Shown: positions 35,015-47,257 of the stretch, piece after piece
Layout: each line of letters starts with the position of its first letter
Position numbering within the stretch: the first letter of the stretch is position 1
Assembly: GCA_932521025.1 (NCBI GenBank)
Contig: OW051471.1
Span: forward strand, 8,680,001-8,744,000
From: Oscheius onirici
Taxonomy: Eukaryota > Nematoda > Chromadorea > Rhabditida > Rhabditidae
Length of the DNA: 64,000 nucleotides
Direction: 5' to 3'
Translations under genes and position numbers: made by a program
The notes under the pieces: generated by a model
The model's database searches: none
The model's input: only the letters and a program-made list of their open reading frames with translations
What the model was told of the DNA's origin: nothing

Positions 35015-38000
35015 ATGTCCGGCCTACCAAAAGTGAGTGTTTCTGACTGTTACAGACTCGTTTCAGTTCATTACTCTCCTGACAAATCCGAAAATGAGAG
35101 AAAAGATGGAGAAATGGATGAATGATGGACAGATCGACACAATCGAGAAGTTCATCCAAGATGAATCCGATGTGGTGAAGAGCGAATTTTACCGCTGGAA
35201 AGTTGAGCGAAACCAGGAAAATCGGGTAGCTCCAGCACCTACAAACTACGGAACTCCAGGAAACTACAACGGTCCACGTTTTCAACAGGCGCCTCTCCCT
35301 CCCCAACTCCAGCCACAATATTACCAAATGCCCCCTCCTTTGAGACAACGACCATTGGGTTATCCACCTACTGTTCCCCAAAACGGATTTCGTCAACCAC
35401 CTCCTAATCAACATGTGGCTGCACAGTTTCAAGCTGGAAACGGAAACGGTCGTGGACTAAACAATTTTGCGATGTTTGAACATCATTTCGAATGTAACAA
35501 TGATTTTCAGACAGGAAAACGAAATGCTGAGAAAACCCCTAAACGATCAAGAAGTCGATGAATACATGCACAAAAAACTCAAAGACACAGATCTCAGTTA
35601 ATACTAAATTTCTGATAGAACAGTCAATTGTTTTAGCTTGGATATTCAGCTTTCCGAAGTCTGTCGCTGGTCTTGTGGTTGGGAAAAAATTCATGAATGT
35701 CAACAGATATTCTATGGATAATTATGTAGACCTCAAAAGTACGCAAATTTGGTTCAATTATAACTTTTTTATAGTCACGCCTCATCCAAATGCCGATCCT
35801 ATAACGGTAAAAATTGATGGATCTGGAACCTCTTTCGAAAACACACATACTGTTTGCATGGATGTCTGGAAGCGGCTTTCGACAAATGAACGTTGTGAGA
35901 GTCGGTGGGTTTTAATAGTGCGGAATGGTTTACATTTCTAAGTATCGAAATAAGAAAACTACATACGTTTTCAGTCGACTTACTCCCACACTTTCCAAGC
36001 ATGTGAACAATCTTGCAATGAGTCAGTTTCAGCAGCTGCTCTTCATGGAAGACTTTCAGGTTTATCTATTGAGTAAGTTCCGTCGACTTATCATCGCTAA
36101 GCAAAAAAGTTCAGACCAAGGACTTTCTTGGAAACTCTTCGCGTTTTCCGAAGAGCAGCTTGACAAAGCTGAGGCTATTCTTAGTTCCATCAGCAGATTC
36201 CGACAAAACGAACCAGTATCTCCAACGGGTTCCATGGCGTCCCTGAGCTCATTCTCTTCCACTCTGACTCTCAACTCGTCCCCTTCGGAAACACCAGTGC
36301 CAGATCACGCAACAGTCATGTCCAATGCATCCATAGTAACTGTTGTGAAAGCCCCACCGAAGCCAAAGCCAAGAAAGAAATTCCAGAACAAGAAGGCCTT
36401 CAAAAAGCCCGTTTACAATCCTCAAACTTTCAACACACCAAAACGGGCCATTTTCGTCGACGAAGATTCAATCGCGTATGGTGTTTTTCTAATACTTTCT
36501 TTCAACCAACGTTCAGAAATCGCCTGAAAAAGTCGACGAATATTCTTCTCCTAGGACAATCGGGAGTAGGAAAGTCAACATTCCTCAACGCTTTCGGAAA
36601 CTATCTCGAGTTTGGCACCAACTTTCCAAAGGCAGAAAAAGATCTGAAAGTTTACATCCATGCCAAATACGATCTTCCTTACGACGATAGAGTAAGACTG
36701 GCATTTATATGAACTCATTGGCAGTGGTTCAGGAGGCTGAGCCGTTGACTGTTGAGCTAAAGCCAAGCGACGGGGAAATTGATGGAAATGAGGTTCTAGA
36801 GTATGGAAAATCCGCAACCCAGGTCAATCATCATCGTTTTTTTTCATTTACTTCCTTCTTAAGGAAGCTCGCTGTTATACATTCCAGTGCGGACAGAAGG
36901 AAATACGCATAATTGATACGCCTGGTCTCATTGATACTGGGGGTCCTGAAAAAGATCAACTGAACATTGCCAGGATTCTTAAATGCCTCAAACAGTTTCC
37001 GTAAGTCTACGACAAGTCAGTTTTCTACGAACATAGGACAATCCAATCGATCGTGTTTCTTCTTCGCCACGACGAGTGCAGAGCTACAGCCAGTTTGAAA
37101 TGGTGTTTGGGCGAATTGCTGAAGCGCCTACATCACGATGCGGCTAAAAACATCTTGTTTGTCTTTCCAAAAACAGATATACTGCAGCCGCCGGCCACAA
37201 TCAAAACCCTGGAGGACTTTTTCGTACAAGTCAACGGCGACCGGAAAGTGAGGATTGAAATGAACATGTAAGTGGTACAGAGCAATATTTTCCCAGTTCC
37301 AAGTTCAGAAAAACGACAGTCTTCCGTCTGGACAACTTTGGATTTCTTTATTTGGGTGGACGGAAGTTTGGCGGCTATCAGGAGATGGGATCCGTTAGAG
37401 CAAAGGCCGAGAAATGTTGGAACTATGCAGCAAAGGATGTCGAAAAGTATGAAAACTTTATAATGTTAAAGTTTTCTAGTCTACTCAAAGCTATATCCGT
37501 TCTACCGGACTACGAAATAAAGAAGACCCTCGAAATCCAGGACACTAAGATCTGTTTGGAAGCTTTTGCTCGTCCGATGGTTGACCTCAGTCGCCAAATA
37601 TTAACCAACAAGGCCAAGTTACAAGAGAAAGAAACAGAAATCATGCAGCTGTTGGGAGAAAATAAGAGTCTAGCAGGAAGGCTTCACTGTGAACAGGTGT
37701 TAGTATATACTACTCTTGCAAACATTCTTGATAGACCTTGTTCGTACGGCGTCCAGTCGATTCACCACGTCTCTGCTGCTTTTCGGACAATTGTTCCACC
37801 GCGGTCTCCGCCGCAGACCGCTTGCCCAGAATATGTCACGACTCTTGCAACTGTATTCAGGGAGACGAAGAAGTGAAACAAGCTTTTATCGTTTAGTAGC
37901 TACAAATTCAGACTGGGACGGCTCTGCTTGCTTGTGACAAGTTTAACAAGCAGGATGGACGCTGTAAGAGCTGTTTCTGCGGTTTCAACACTCACAGAAT

Positions 38001-38684
38001 AACAAACTATGACCTCTACAAGTCTACTAGAGAGGTTTGACCAACAAGTTGTGATTTGAGCTTTCTAGGTGGTACCCGACGCTGTCGTCGATACCGCCAG
38101 AGCAAACCTAACTGAACGCGACAGGGCTCTAATGAAATGTACAGCTCTGCGATCAGAGTGTTTGAAACTGGAGCAGTCACTGGAATTGCTTCGTAAAAAT
38201 GGAGCAATCTTCGCTGCTTTCATCAAACAGAACGCGTTGCACGTTGAGGCTGATGACTCTTTCGAACAACACTTGAAGCAGTGTATTCAAGTTGCTGTAG
38301 GTTTTGGAGAGATGCTTTGACAAAGCTACTGTTTAGAGAAACAGCGGCAGTGCAACATTAGAAAACTTGGAAAAGTTCAAGGAACAATACAATCAAGAAG
38401 TTGAAACGTTTTGTACATGTTAAACATGCAATTTTCAGAAAACCATGTTCGCTTTGGCTAACGGGCAGGAGAGGAAAATCTCTTACCACGAGGTTCTTCA
38501 GAAGCTCAGAGAACTGGAGGAGGACAAAACTATTGGAAAACAAGTTCAGGAGTACACAAACGTACGGGCTCAGTTATGAACTGAATTGAACATTTACCTT
38601 TAGCTGATCGGAATATATAGCGAGGATGCGATTGCCGAAGAGAAGAAGCTTGTCATTAATGCCTTGTTCGACCAAAAGTGTTGA
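35015..38684 (+). CDS. P-loop GTPase fused to the kinase-array accessory domain (GTPase E)
   Basis: Starts MSGLPK at 35015, 319 bp after GTPase D. Order of parts: one helical motif (FITLLTNPKMREKMEKWM), a Pro/Gln-rich linker, then the accessory domain at about 35637-36200. That domain reads WIFSFPKSVAGLVVG, VNRY, VKIDGSGTSFENTHTVCM, DVWKRL, MSQFQQLLFMEDFQVYL and GLSWKLFAFSEEQLDKA. A Ser-rich then Lys-rich stretch follows (KPKPRKKFQNKKAFKKP). The G domain has GQSGVGKST, DTPGLID and a G4-like FPKTD. Next are a coiled coil, a Cys cluster (CCFSDNC, CHDSCNC, CKSCFCGFNTH) and a C-terminal helical region ending LFDQKC. Short introns are typical (one is 37 nt, 35474-35510). It is paralogous to GTPase D but has gained, or kept, the domain otherwise attached to the kinases. 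Confidence 0.82.
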
Positions 38685-39129
38685 AAATTTGCTAACTATT
38701 TCTTCTAACAATTGAGGAGTCTAATTTTGTCTAACCATTGACTGATTCATGGCACATAGTCCAATTTTATCCAATCTCCTAATCGTATTCATCAATTTCC
38801 ACAATACAATGTCTGCTATTTATCAAAAGTACTACGTATTTGAACTATCTCTCCATCGCAGATAGTTTGTCGTGTTATCAGTTCTGGTCGATTATTTTTG
38901 ATCATGGTGATCAACATGGATACCTATTTTTGTGTTTAATTGCATCTCTGAAGATGACCATTCGCTTAGCGCCCTTACTCTTCTCTGGTATCACTGTCAT
39001 GATAAAAACAAAGTCCACGCGTTCTTTGTTCATTATTGGGCATTGGTGATCGATAAGGCAGCGTAAACAACTGATCGTGTTTTTATTAGTAACATTAAAC
39101 TTATTTTCCCCAGTCATTAAACTTTAGAA
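38685..39129. other. Intergenic region
   Basis: AT-rich sequence between GTPase E and the dioxygenase gene, presumably 3' UTR plus promoter. No gene seen. Confidence 0.5.
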
Positions 39130-40187
39130 ATGCTGGGTGGTGGAAAATTAGATTGGAATGACGATGGCGTTGTGCTGACAAAGGAACAGAAGCAATTTTA
39201 CGAAAAAGAAGGCTATCTTGTGCTGAGAAATGTCGTTCCCAAGTACGAACTCGACAGGTTTTATCATCGATTCAAGGTGAGACTACACTTAAATTCTTGC
39301 AAATCAATTTAAGGAAGTCTGTGAGCGTAAACCCGGAGTTCCGCCTATGACCGTGATGAAGGATGTCAGTATTGTTCCAAGACGGTGTCAGAGCCATAAC
39401 CAAAATTCAAGACTTTAATGCTGACCCAGTTCTTTTCGTTTTCTGTCGATATCCAGCGGTAGTTGATGTGGTCAAAGACCTGATTGGAAAGCCCGTCCAT
39501 ACTTTGATGTCGATGCATACCATGTTGATCAACAAGCCTCCAGACAATGGAAAACTGACGTCAAGACACCCCATGCATCAGGATCTGCAGTATTTCCCAT
39601 TTAGACCGGCTGATTTCATCTGCTGTGCCTGGACTGCAATGGAAAAGGTAGGTCGAAGAGAAACTTCTTTTACGAGCTGCTAGTCTGTTATTATTTTCCG
39701 GAAACGCGTTAAAGTTTTTATGTAACTCACAGAAGGATTTCAGATAAACCGTGCCAATGGATGTTTGGTTGTGGTCCCCCGTAGTCACAAGGGAGAGCTC
39801 CTTCCTCATGGCTATCCGGACTGGGAAGGAGGAGTTAACAAAGCTTACTACGGAATCCAGAACTACGATCCGAATCTTCCGCGTCTTCATGTTGAGATGG
39901 AGGCTGGAGATACTGTCTTCTTCCATCCACTGCTCATCCACAGATCGGGAGCCAACAGAACTAATGGATTCAGAAAGGCCATCTCCTGTCACCACGCTAA
40001 CGACAACTTGTGTCATTACGTGGACATCGAGAACACGAGTCAGGAAAAGACCTGGAAGGAAATCCTCGAAATGGCCAAGAAGAGTTATGCGAAGCGAGGA
40101 GTTACTGCTGAAGAAGCCGGCGTCTCTTTCGCCGAGGTATGGAAGTTCAAGGCAAGGGTCGTGAACGGAACTCGTGCCAATCTTTGA
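39130..40187 (+). pseudogene. Phytanoyl-CoA dioxygenase-like gene with an 11-base deletion
   Basis: Fe(II)/2-oxoglutarate dioxygenase family, which alpha-hydroxylates branched acyl-CoAs in peroxisomes. Exons are 39130-39276, 39314-39647 and 39744-40187. Family residues are visible: the iron-binding HQD in [11 protein letters not shown], distal His in LLIHRSGANRT and the 2-oxoglutarate Arg in FRKAISCHH. Against the minus-strand paralogue at 54-55 kb, exon 2 lacks 11 bases just after MKDVSI (near 39374). It is 334 nt instead of 345, so the frame breaks. Everything else is well preserved, so the break is recent or a sequence error. The C-terminus is ANL, whereas the paralogue has the PTS1-like AHL. 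Initiation at the internal ATG 39363 would keep the catalytic part but lose the N-terminus. Confidence 0.8.
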
Positions 40188-40735
40188 TCAATCTAGTTTG
40201 TTTAGATTCAAGGAGAAGTAGTTAACTTTTTTGAAAGTATTGTTCATGGATAACATCTACAATGAAAATAACGAGCACCTGTCTCTTGTAGATTAGCCCA
40301 ATAAGGTTTTTATTTCATTTCCGCCATCCAATTGCATCGTTCCCAATTGTATTGGAAGTTTGTTAAATTAAAAAGACACGTATGTAACTGTAATTTACTT
40401 CTTTGAGTGGATATGAAATGCATTTCAACATGTTTTCATTGTAAAAGTTATGAGCAGGTTCCTCTTCAGGGCAAGCACAAGGTTTTTCTCAAAGCAGAAG
40501 CTTTGACGTGTTTTGAGGATTGAAAAAGTTATGAATGGAAGTCTAATCAAGTTTATTTTTGTAATCAGCCGGCATCTTCACCTGTGTTTTCCTCATTAGG
40601 CTTTTTCGAAATAAGGCAGACAGGAAGAAGTCGGATAGAACAGCTGCTCAATTACTGTTCACCCAGTCGTCTATGTAATTTCCTCAGACAAATTAAGGTG
40701 GTAGTTCATTCAAACTACCTTTTGTTCTCGTCAAA

Positions 40736-41951
40736 ATGGTCATGCTAAACTTCTCGATCGGGTTCTTCGCTTCTACAACGTTTGACATAATTTCTGCTCT
40801 TCTTTACATCACAATTTGGACCACGATGTACAAAAATTGGAAACGATTCAACCATTCCTACTACAAACTTTTCGTTTTCTCTTCAGTAATCGTAAGCTTT
40901 GTTCTTCTCCCTTGAAATTCAATCTCTACAGAATATGTTCTCCTATTTCATTTCCTGGCCCATTTTGCGCTTTCCGCAGTTGGTCTGCAAGGAGTGTACC
41001 TTTTCCGACTTTTTCAGTCAGAACTATACTGGATTGACCGAGTTGCGGTATTTCTACCGTTGGGCAGTTATTGAGCCCTCGGAGATGGAAGTGGCCATGG
41101 CTCTCAACCGCTTCACTGCCGTCACATACAATATGAGCCACAAACAGGTAGCTGCTTGTCTTATCCAGTTTTTTGAAAATACCTGTTCGATGTGAAATTC
41201 CCTACTTTGATCCTTGCAGAGTTTATCATTCATAGTTTCAGCTTGATAAAGAGAAAACGCCTCCCGGCGAGGCTTTATGCAAAAATTGTAACCCGCCGCT
41301 CGGAAAGTCTGACGAGGCCTATTAGAGCTTAAGGGAAAAACTTTTTTAAGATATGGGACAAGATCCTGCTGCCCGTCTGTCTAGCAATTATCATTCTACC
41401 AGCTATACTAGCCATTCCAGCGTGGATAAACAAGAGCTACATCAAGTACTATCCGCAATTGGACTTGTACTTCTATACGAACAACGAGGTCTCTTAACAT
41501 TCCCACAATGTGATTAGGCAAACTTGCAGAGCGACTTTTCTCGAATTGCAACAATTTCATTGAGTTCTGGAATATCCTGCGCCTGTGTGATTCTATTGAG
41601 TCTTGGCACTATTTACTCCTTGTACCACAATCGCCACTTCAAGCATCGATCAACGGAAATCAAACTTTTCGCTCATTCCAGCTTCAACTTTTTAGTTGTT
41701 TTCTTCTCGTTCTTCTATGCTGTATGATTGTTTTGCCAGGTTTACCAAGTCTAAGATTACAGGTCTATTTGAAAAACGTCCCAGGCAGCTGGTTCAACTT
41801 GAACAGCTTCGTTTTCCAACCATACATGATGGACATTTGGCAGTTTTCCTCTCCCTATGCTCTAGTTTTCTGCAGCACTGACTTGCGAAAAAGTCTTGGA
41901 CATCTGCTGGTTGGAGATACCAAGAGATCAACCACTGTCTCTGCCATTTAA
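40736..41951 (+). CDS. Serpentine receptor, class gamma (chemoreceptor)
   Basis: Seven-helix G-protein-coupled receptor of the nematode Srg family, typically on ciliated sensory neurons. Start MVMLNFSIGFFAST at 40736. Srg hallmarks: helix I with SALLYITIW, YKLFVFSSVI, then FISWPILRFPQLVCKECTFS with the conserved Cys residues and SW motif. LNRFTAV sits after helix III and EIKLFAHSSFNFLVV in helix VI. A stretch of MMDIWQFSSPYALVFCS forms helix VII. Five or six exons. The intron after HNMSHKQ-type sequence (about 41146-41353) contains a segment also found at 44.3 kb and, inverted, at 59.9 kb. Tandem with the next srg gene; ligand unknown. Confidence 0.88.
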
Positions 41952-42696
41952 CTCTTTTTCTTGTTTTCATACGTTTCTGCACTATGAGAACACAGATCTA
42001 GCTAGCAGACGACCGACTGTTCTGGTGTGGAGAGAAGGAGCTGATAGAAAAACCCAGGCGACTTTGGGTTCCAGTTCTCGACAAATTACTTGGTCACAAG
42101 TTAACTTGTTTGATACTGTTTTCTTGTACTTTCAAAATTTAGTGAATAAATACAGTCCCACAAAGTACGTTATGTGAGACTTATTATTCTAGTGCTATTT
42201 TATTACGATTTTTAATCTGTTCAGCGCAAATAATAACGCTAGAAATGTCCATTTAGGATAAAAATTTCCGATTGTTTTCAATTTCTTCCCATAGTTGGGA
42301 CAAGAATTGTATCAGATCGGCTCGTTGGTTTTTCAGATCCGACAAGTTTGAAATAGACGGACTTCTCTTCAACGACAAAAACTGTGGCTTTTAAAACGTC
42401 ACTGATCATTCAGTCGTCCTTCTGCTGAAACTGCTATCATCTCAGTCGAAATGACACGTTAGAGAGCAATTAGAACGAGCAGTGCAGTCGAACATTCAGA
42501 TCATCTTACCCTTCCTTTACGTCCATTCAGTTCATCACAATTTCATCAAGTACAAGCTACAAATACAGAGACAATCACAGGAAACCCAAGAGGAAATGCT
42601 AAAGGGTCACGAAAATGTATCCCATTAATTAACTCTGCATCAATCCTTCTAGTTGTTATAAAAGTGTTTGGCATTGACTACTTCCTTCACCTAAAA

Positions 42697-43848
42697 ATGG
42701 TAAGTATACTATTCTTTTCTTGTGATGATCACAGATCATCGCTCTCAACATAACACCAGCATTTATTGTTTCTACTCTGTTCGGTCTGTTGTCCATCCTA
42801 CTGTACTTTCTGATTTGGTATAGAATGTACACAAAGAGAAAAGTCTTCAGCGGATCCTACTACAAGTTGTTCATCTTTACGTCTTTTCTGGTGTGCCTTT
42901 ACTAATTTGAGGAAGAACTCTCTTTAGAACATTGCTTGCTACATCAATAGTTGGCCTACACTCAGGATGCCGAACATTGTCTGTAAGAACTGCACCTTTT
43001 CGGAATTCTTTGAAGCGAAGGATTTTGTTGGGTTGACAGCCATGAGGTTTCTCTACTACAGTTTCGCACTTATGCCTTCGTTCATTGAAGTTATCTTCGC
43101 TTTGAACCGATACCATGCTCTAGCTCATAATTTCAGCTATCAAGACGTAAGTTCTCACAATATTGTGTTTATGTCTAATTAGCAGTGATTTCTTTCCAAC
43201 TCATCTAACTTTCAGACTTGGAGAAAGTTGCAATATCCAACGATGGTAGCTATTATACTTTTTCCTATCCCCTTCGCCTATCCGGCTCTTACAAATCCGT
43301 CCTACAGCAAGTATCATCCCTTAGCTGACCATTACTACTACACTTCTGATGAGGTTTCTATTTCAAATTCAATTTAACTACAACCTTTCAGAGTAAAGGA
43401 CGGAGATCGATAACTCTAGCTGGCCTAGAAGGACTCTCTTCCATAACTGTTCTCGTGACTGGGATTGCAACTCTCCGTGCCCTGTTAAAAAACTCTCCGA
43501 TCAAGAATAGATCGCGTGAAGTCAAGCTCTTTGCTCACGCAATGGTCAACTTTTTACTTCTTCTGTGTATTTCCGCTTACGGGGTAAACCTAACAGAATT
43601 TGGCACAACAGAATCTTCAGATTCTATACACCTTCTTCGCTAATCGAGTCTGGTTGATAGTCAACAGTTTTGCCATCCAGGCATATCTTATGGATTTGGC
43701 TTGTTTTGGATCGGTCTATGCTATGCTGCTCTGTAATTCTGAGCTGAGGAACTACGTGCTACTTATGATTGGATTGAAGAAGCCGAAACAGCCTGAAATA
43801 TCCGTTTCGATAACTACTCGTCAGCAAGACAGAAGAAGATCCACCTAA
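42697..43848 (+). CDS. Serpentine receptor, class gamma (chemoreceptor)
   Basis: Second Srg receptor, tandem with the previous one. The ATG at 42697-42699 is followed at once by an intron (GTAAGT), and the second exon begins IIALNITPAFIVSTLFG. Family features: YYKLFIFTSFL, NSWPTLRMPNIVCKNCTFSE (Cys pair), FALNRYHALAHN after helix III, EVKLFAHAMVNFLLLLC in helix VI and a basic C-terminal tail rich in Arg and Ser. Exon order matches the upstream paralogue but sequence identity is modest, so the duplication is old. All seven hydrophobic segments appear present. Confidence 0.87.
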
Positions 43849-44286
43849 TGTGTTCTTGTTATGAATTGAATTTGATTTATCAAATAAGGATAGCAGGCTA
43901 AAATTTATAGGTTCTTCATTTTCACCAACTACTTTGTTCTGTCACAGAGCCTCAGCCCTACTTGGTAGATTCTACTTAAAATTTGAAAAAAACCAGCTAA
44001 CTTGGTAGAAGAGAAGAGGTAGCCTTCCGTCCAGTGGGAGAAGTCATCTGTCGAATGAGACATTTTGCCGGAAACTGACTAGACTTGACAAGTTCTCTAA
44101 CAAGTCGAACTGTAATCCCTTAATTCCTCTTTAAAAGATTTCGGATAGTGAATCTCTTTGAGCGATTATACATTTCTTATCAAATCCAGTCTAGACTTGT
44201 CAGAATAAATCCAAGATGAACTTAACCAAAATGATACGCACATTTTTCAAAGTTTATGAGGTTTTTCTGCAAAAGGGATCAGAAGA

Positions 44287-44531
44287 GATCGGTTGACTGG
44301 GACATAATTTCTGTTCTTCTTTACAGGTAGCTTATCCTGATCCATTTTTTTGAAAATATCTGTTCGATCGGAAATTCCCTACTTTGATCCTTGCAGAGTT
44401 TATCCTTCATAGTTTTAGCTTGATAAAGAGAAACCGCCTCCCAGTGAGGCTTTATGCAAAATTTGCAACCCGCCGCTTGGAAAGGCTGACCAGGGCTTTT
44501 AAAGCTTAGGGTGGGGCGACAGTTCTGACAG
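44287..44531 (+). pseudogene. srg gene fragment with internal deletion
   Basis: About 25 bases like exon 1 of the srg gene at 40.7 kb (GACATAATTTCTG then CTTCTTTACA) are fused directly to that gene's exon-2 donor and intron (GGTAGCT then TTTTTTGAAAATA). The rest of exon 2 is missing. The intron part continues through ACCCGCCGCTTGGAAAGGC to a CAGTTCTGACAGA end shared with the copy at 59.9 kb. Non-functional remnant of a further srg copy. Confidence 0.7.
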
Positions 44532-44854
44532 ACTTAAAAAGTGGTCAGCTTCCTAAGCCCAACGAACAAAACCGTCGCCGTCAATCGAACGGAATGTTTC
44601 GTCGAACAAGTGATCGATCAGAGTGGGTGTCGTGATGATATGGGTGCAACGGGGATTTTTGGAAGGAAGAGTTTTTCAAATTTTCTAACTCCTCTGCAAA
44701 CCCTTTTTTTCACCTACCTCGTATGTATTTCTCAAGAATGCTATAAATGTAACCTAATTGTTCTTGTCGTATTGTACTCTATTTATTGAAGATGAAAGGT
44801 ATTTACACTTTATGAGATCTGAAGACCCGAAAAATATTACCCATAAGAATGTTA

Positions 44855-47257
44855 TCAATGAGCTGTAGTTCCGTTCGAATTTATAGTGATTTGTCGACTG
44901 TGACGTCTGATTATCCTCATTTCTGTCCCGTCCGAACCTTCTCTCATTTGAGGCAGATTTTGTTGCTGTTCCTGTGTTGAAGCCAGTCTTCTCCGTCTCT
45001 CTGCTCCTTTTCTCGCTTTCCCTCTCCATCTTATCATCACAAGAAGAAGAGAAGATATTTCCCTTCAAAGTCATGATTAGAGCAAAAATGCAAACTTACT
45101 CAGCTGTGAGTTTCCTCTCCTGAGAGTACTGCTGAATGTTCTGTCCGGCCAAGCCATGTTCTCTCAGATCTGCTCCTAATTCTTCTTCATATCGTGATAA
45201 TCTCAGCCCAATTGGTGAGTGTTGCAATATCTAAAAGCGTCAAGAAGGATCTTTGCATTTCTTACATAGAGAATGAGAAATGCCGAAACGGCCGCAAAAC
45301 CACCGATTACAGTTGTAGCCACGATCTGTAGGAACAGCAGCTCAATTCCTTTTTCGATATCGTAAATGAGACCAAGTAGATTGTTCTCGTTAGTTACCTA
45401 GGTCTATGTTAATATCTTAAAAATGCACATACGGAATGACTTTCCAATCCGAAATGAGGATTGAGAAAAATGGCTGGAGCTATCATTCCCCAACAGGCGC
45501 CGACGACATGGACAGGTATGATGCCGACGGGGTCATCAATCTGTAAAATTTTGATATTGGAGAAAGGAAAGGATGAAACTCTTCCAGTACAGGTTTGAAC
45601 TACGAATAAGAACAAGTAAATAGAAAGAAAAAAGATCTATTGATCCCGGAAGTTCTCTTCCTTTAATTCTTTTGCTTTGAAGCGCGCCAGCATGGCTCAG
45701 TGCAACCAAAATTAGATTGTCTGCTTCTTGACCAAAGACACAACCAAACCTGAACTGCCTCCAGAATGGGATAGGTCAGAAGAGCCAGAGCTGATCCAAT
45801 GCCACCTATTACTATGGCTTGCCAAGGTACATAGAACAGACATCCGGCAGTCGAGGAAACCAAAGAAGCCAGAAGTCCGTCTATCATCATATCCACTTGG
45901 ATTTTCTTCGTTGAAACCTAATCAACAAGATGGAATTGTATTACGGACACCACTGACCTTGGTTATCACCAGGGCAACGATTCCTCCACCGACAGACGCC
46001 AAAATTGTTCCCACGGCAGAGCTGAAAACAATTAAAATGTTTTTCAAAACATGGACTGAACTCACCGTATTCCCTCTGTCCACTGATAAATAGAAACGGC
46101 ATAATTGGAGGCAGTGTTGAAAGCTAGCCAGCCCCACCAGATCATGGTAAAACCTGTAAAAGAGTCTTGAGGTGAATTCACGAATTACCAAGAAGAGCCT
46201 TTGTCGGGTCACTGAGTTTCTTCCTGTTTTTTTTTACAAAACGATCTCTTCTCGGCTGAAGATAAACTGTAGCAACAAGACCAGCGATGCCGCCAACAAG
46301 ATGAACCTGGAATGGGATCAGACTGTTCAAATATTCTAGAGAAATCTACTCAAAAGACAAATGTTTCTTAAGAAGCCCTTTTGCAAAATTGACCGGGAGA
46401 GAACACTTTCTAACGAGATTGTCTACACTCCGTTTATAGCTACTGAGACGGAAAACTCTATTCGTTGCGAATAAGAAAGCATTTTGACAAAATAATGCTA
46501 AACAAAATGTATCTTCTTACCGCGGAGCAGCCTGCCGAGTCCACGACTCCCATGGTCCTGAAGATGCCCTGCTTGCCCCATATCCAGTGACCGGCAATCG
46601 AATGAACTAATGTAATGAAGAAGGAGACAAAACAGTGTGACTGCAGGTGTATTCGCTCGGCCATTCCAGCTGAAAAGAATAATTATCAACAAATCTAAAA
46701 GCTTCGAAGCAAACCTGATACAATTGTCGAAGTAGTTGTAGCAAAACTCATTTGAAAAATGAAAAGGGCATTTTTCTGACTCCTCTAAAAATCTGTTTTT
46801 GAAAGTTCTAGAAAAGAAAAACCTCCGTCTCGTTCAGGTAAGCGTATCGTTCTGGGTCGAAAAAGTAATCAGTTGTTCCGAAAAATGGATTTGTTGAATT
46901 GTCAACGTCTGTATCACCGAACGTGAGTCCAAATCCAAACATCCAGTAAGCAAGACCTCAAAAATGAGATTGATGAGTACTTTGTATGTTGCTACCTCCA
47001 AAAATGACGTCAACGACGTTTTTAACCATCACGTTGACTTCATCTTTTGCTGATACACGTCCAGACTCGAGAAGACCAAATCCTGAAAAGACGTCAACTT
47101 TGCCCATTTTGAAAGATTCATTTCTAATCATATTTTGGGGCCTTCTACTTCATAATGACTAACCTGCTGTCATTGTGAAAATAGTGAACGAGCTGGCAGA
47201 CATCCAGACGGCATCATCCATGTACGTCTGTTCGATTCTATGAACGGCGTGTTCCAT
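44855..47257 (-). CDS. amt-2: Ammonium transporter (Amt/Rh family)
   Basis: Eleven-helix membrane channel for ammonium/ammonia. Start ATG 47255-47257 ([18 protein letters not shown]). Amt landmarks in order: [134 protein letters not shown] and [18 protein letters not shown], which holds one of the pore His residues. The other pore His falls in SAVHLVGG. The cytoplasmic tail is highly charged ([13 protein letters not shown]). I recall C. elegans amt-2 lying next to mbk-2, so the symbol is a synteny-based guess. Confidence 0.85.

Noticed and set aside
35475..35561. GTPase E ending at KRSRSR stop (35561)
   Set aside because: A 37-nt intron (35474-35510) shifts to a frame that continues into the accessory domain, matching the kinase paralogues.
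46800..46814. Three-pentamer heat-shock-like site in an ammonium transporter intron
   Set aside because: Three loosely matching units in AT-rich intron sequence are expected by chance.
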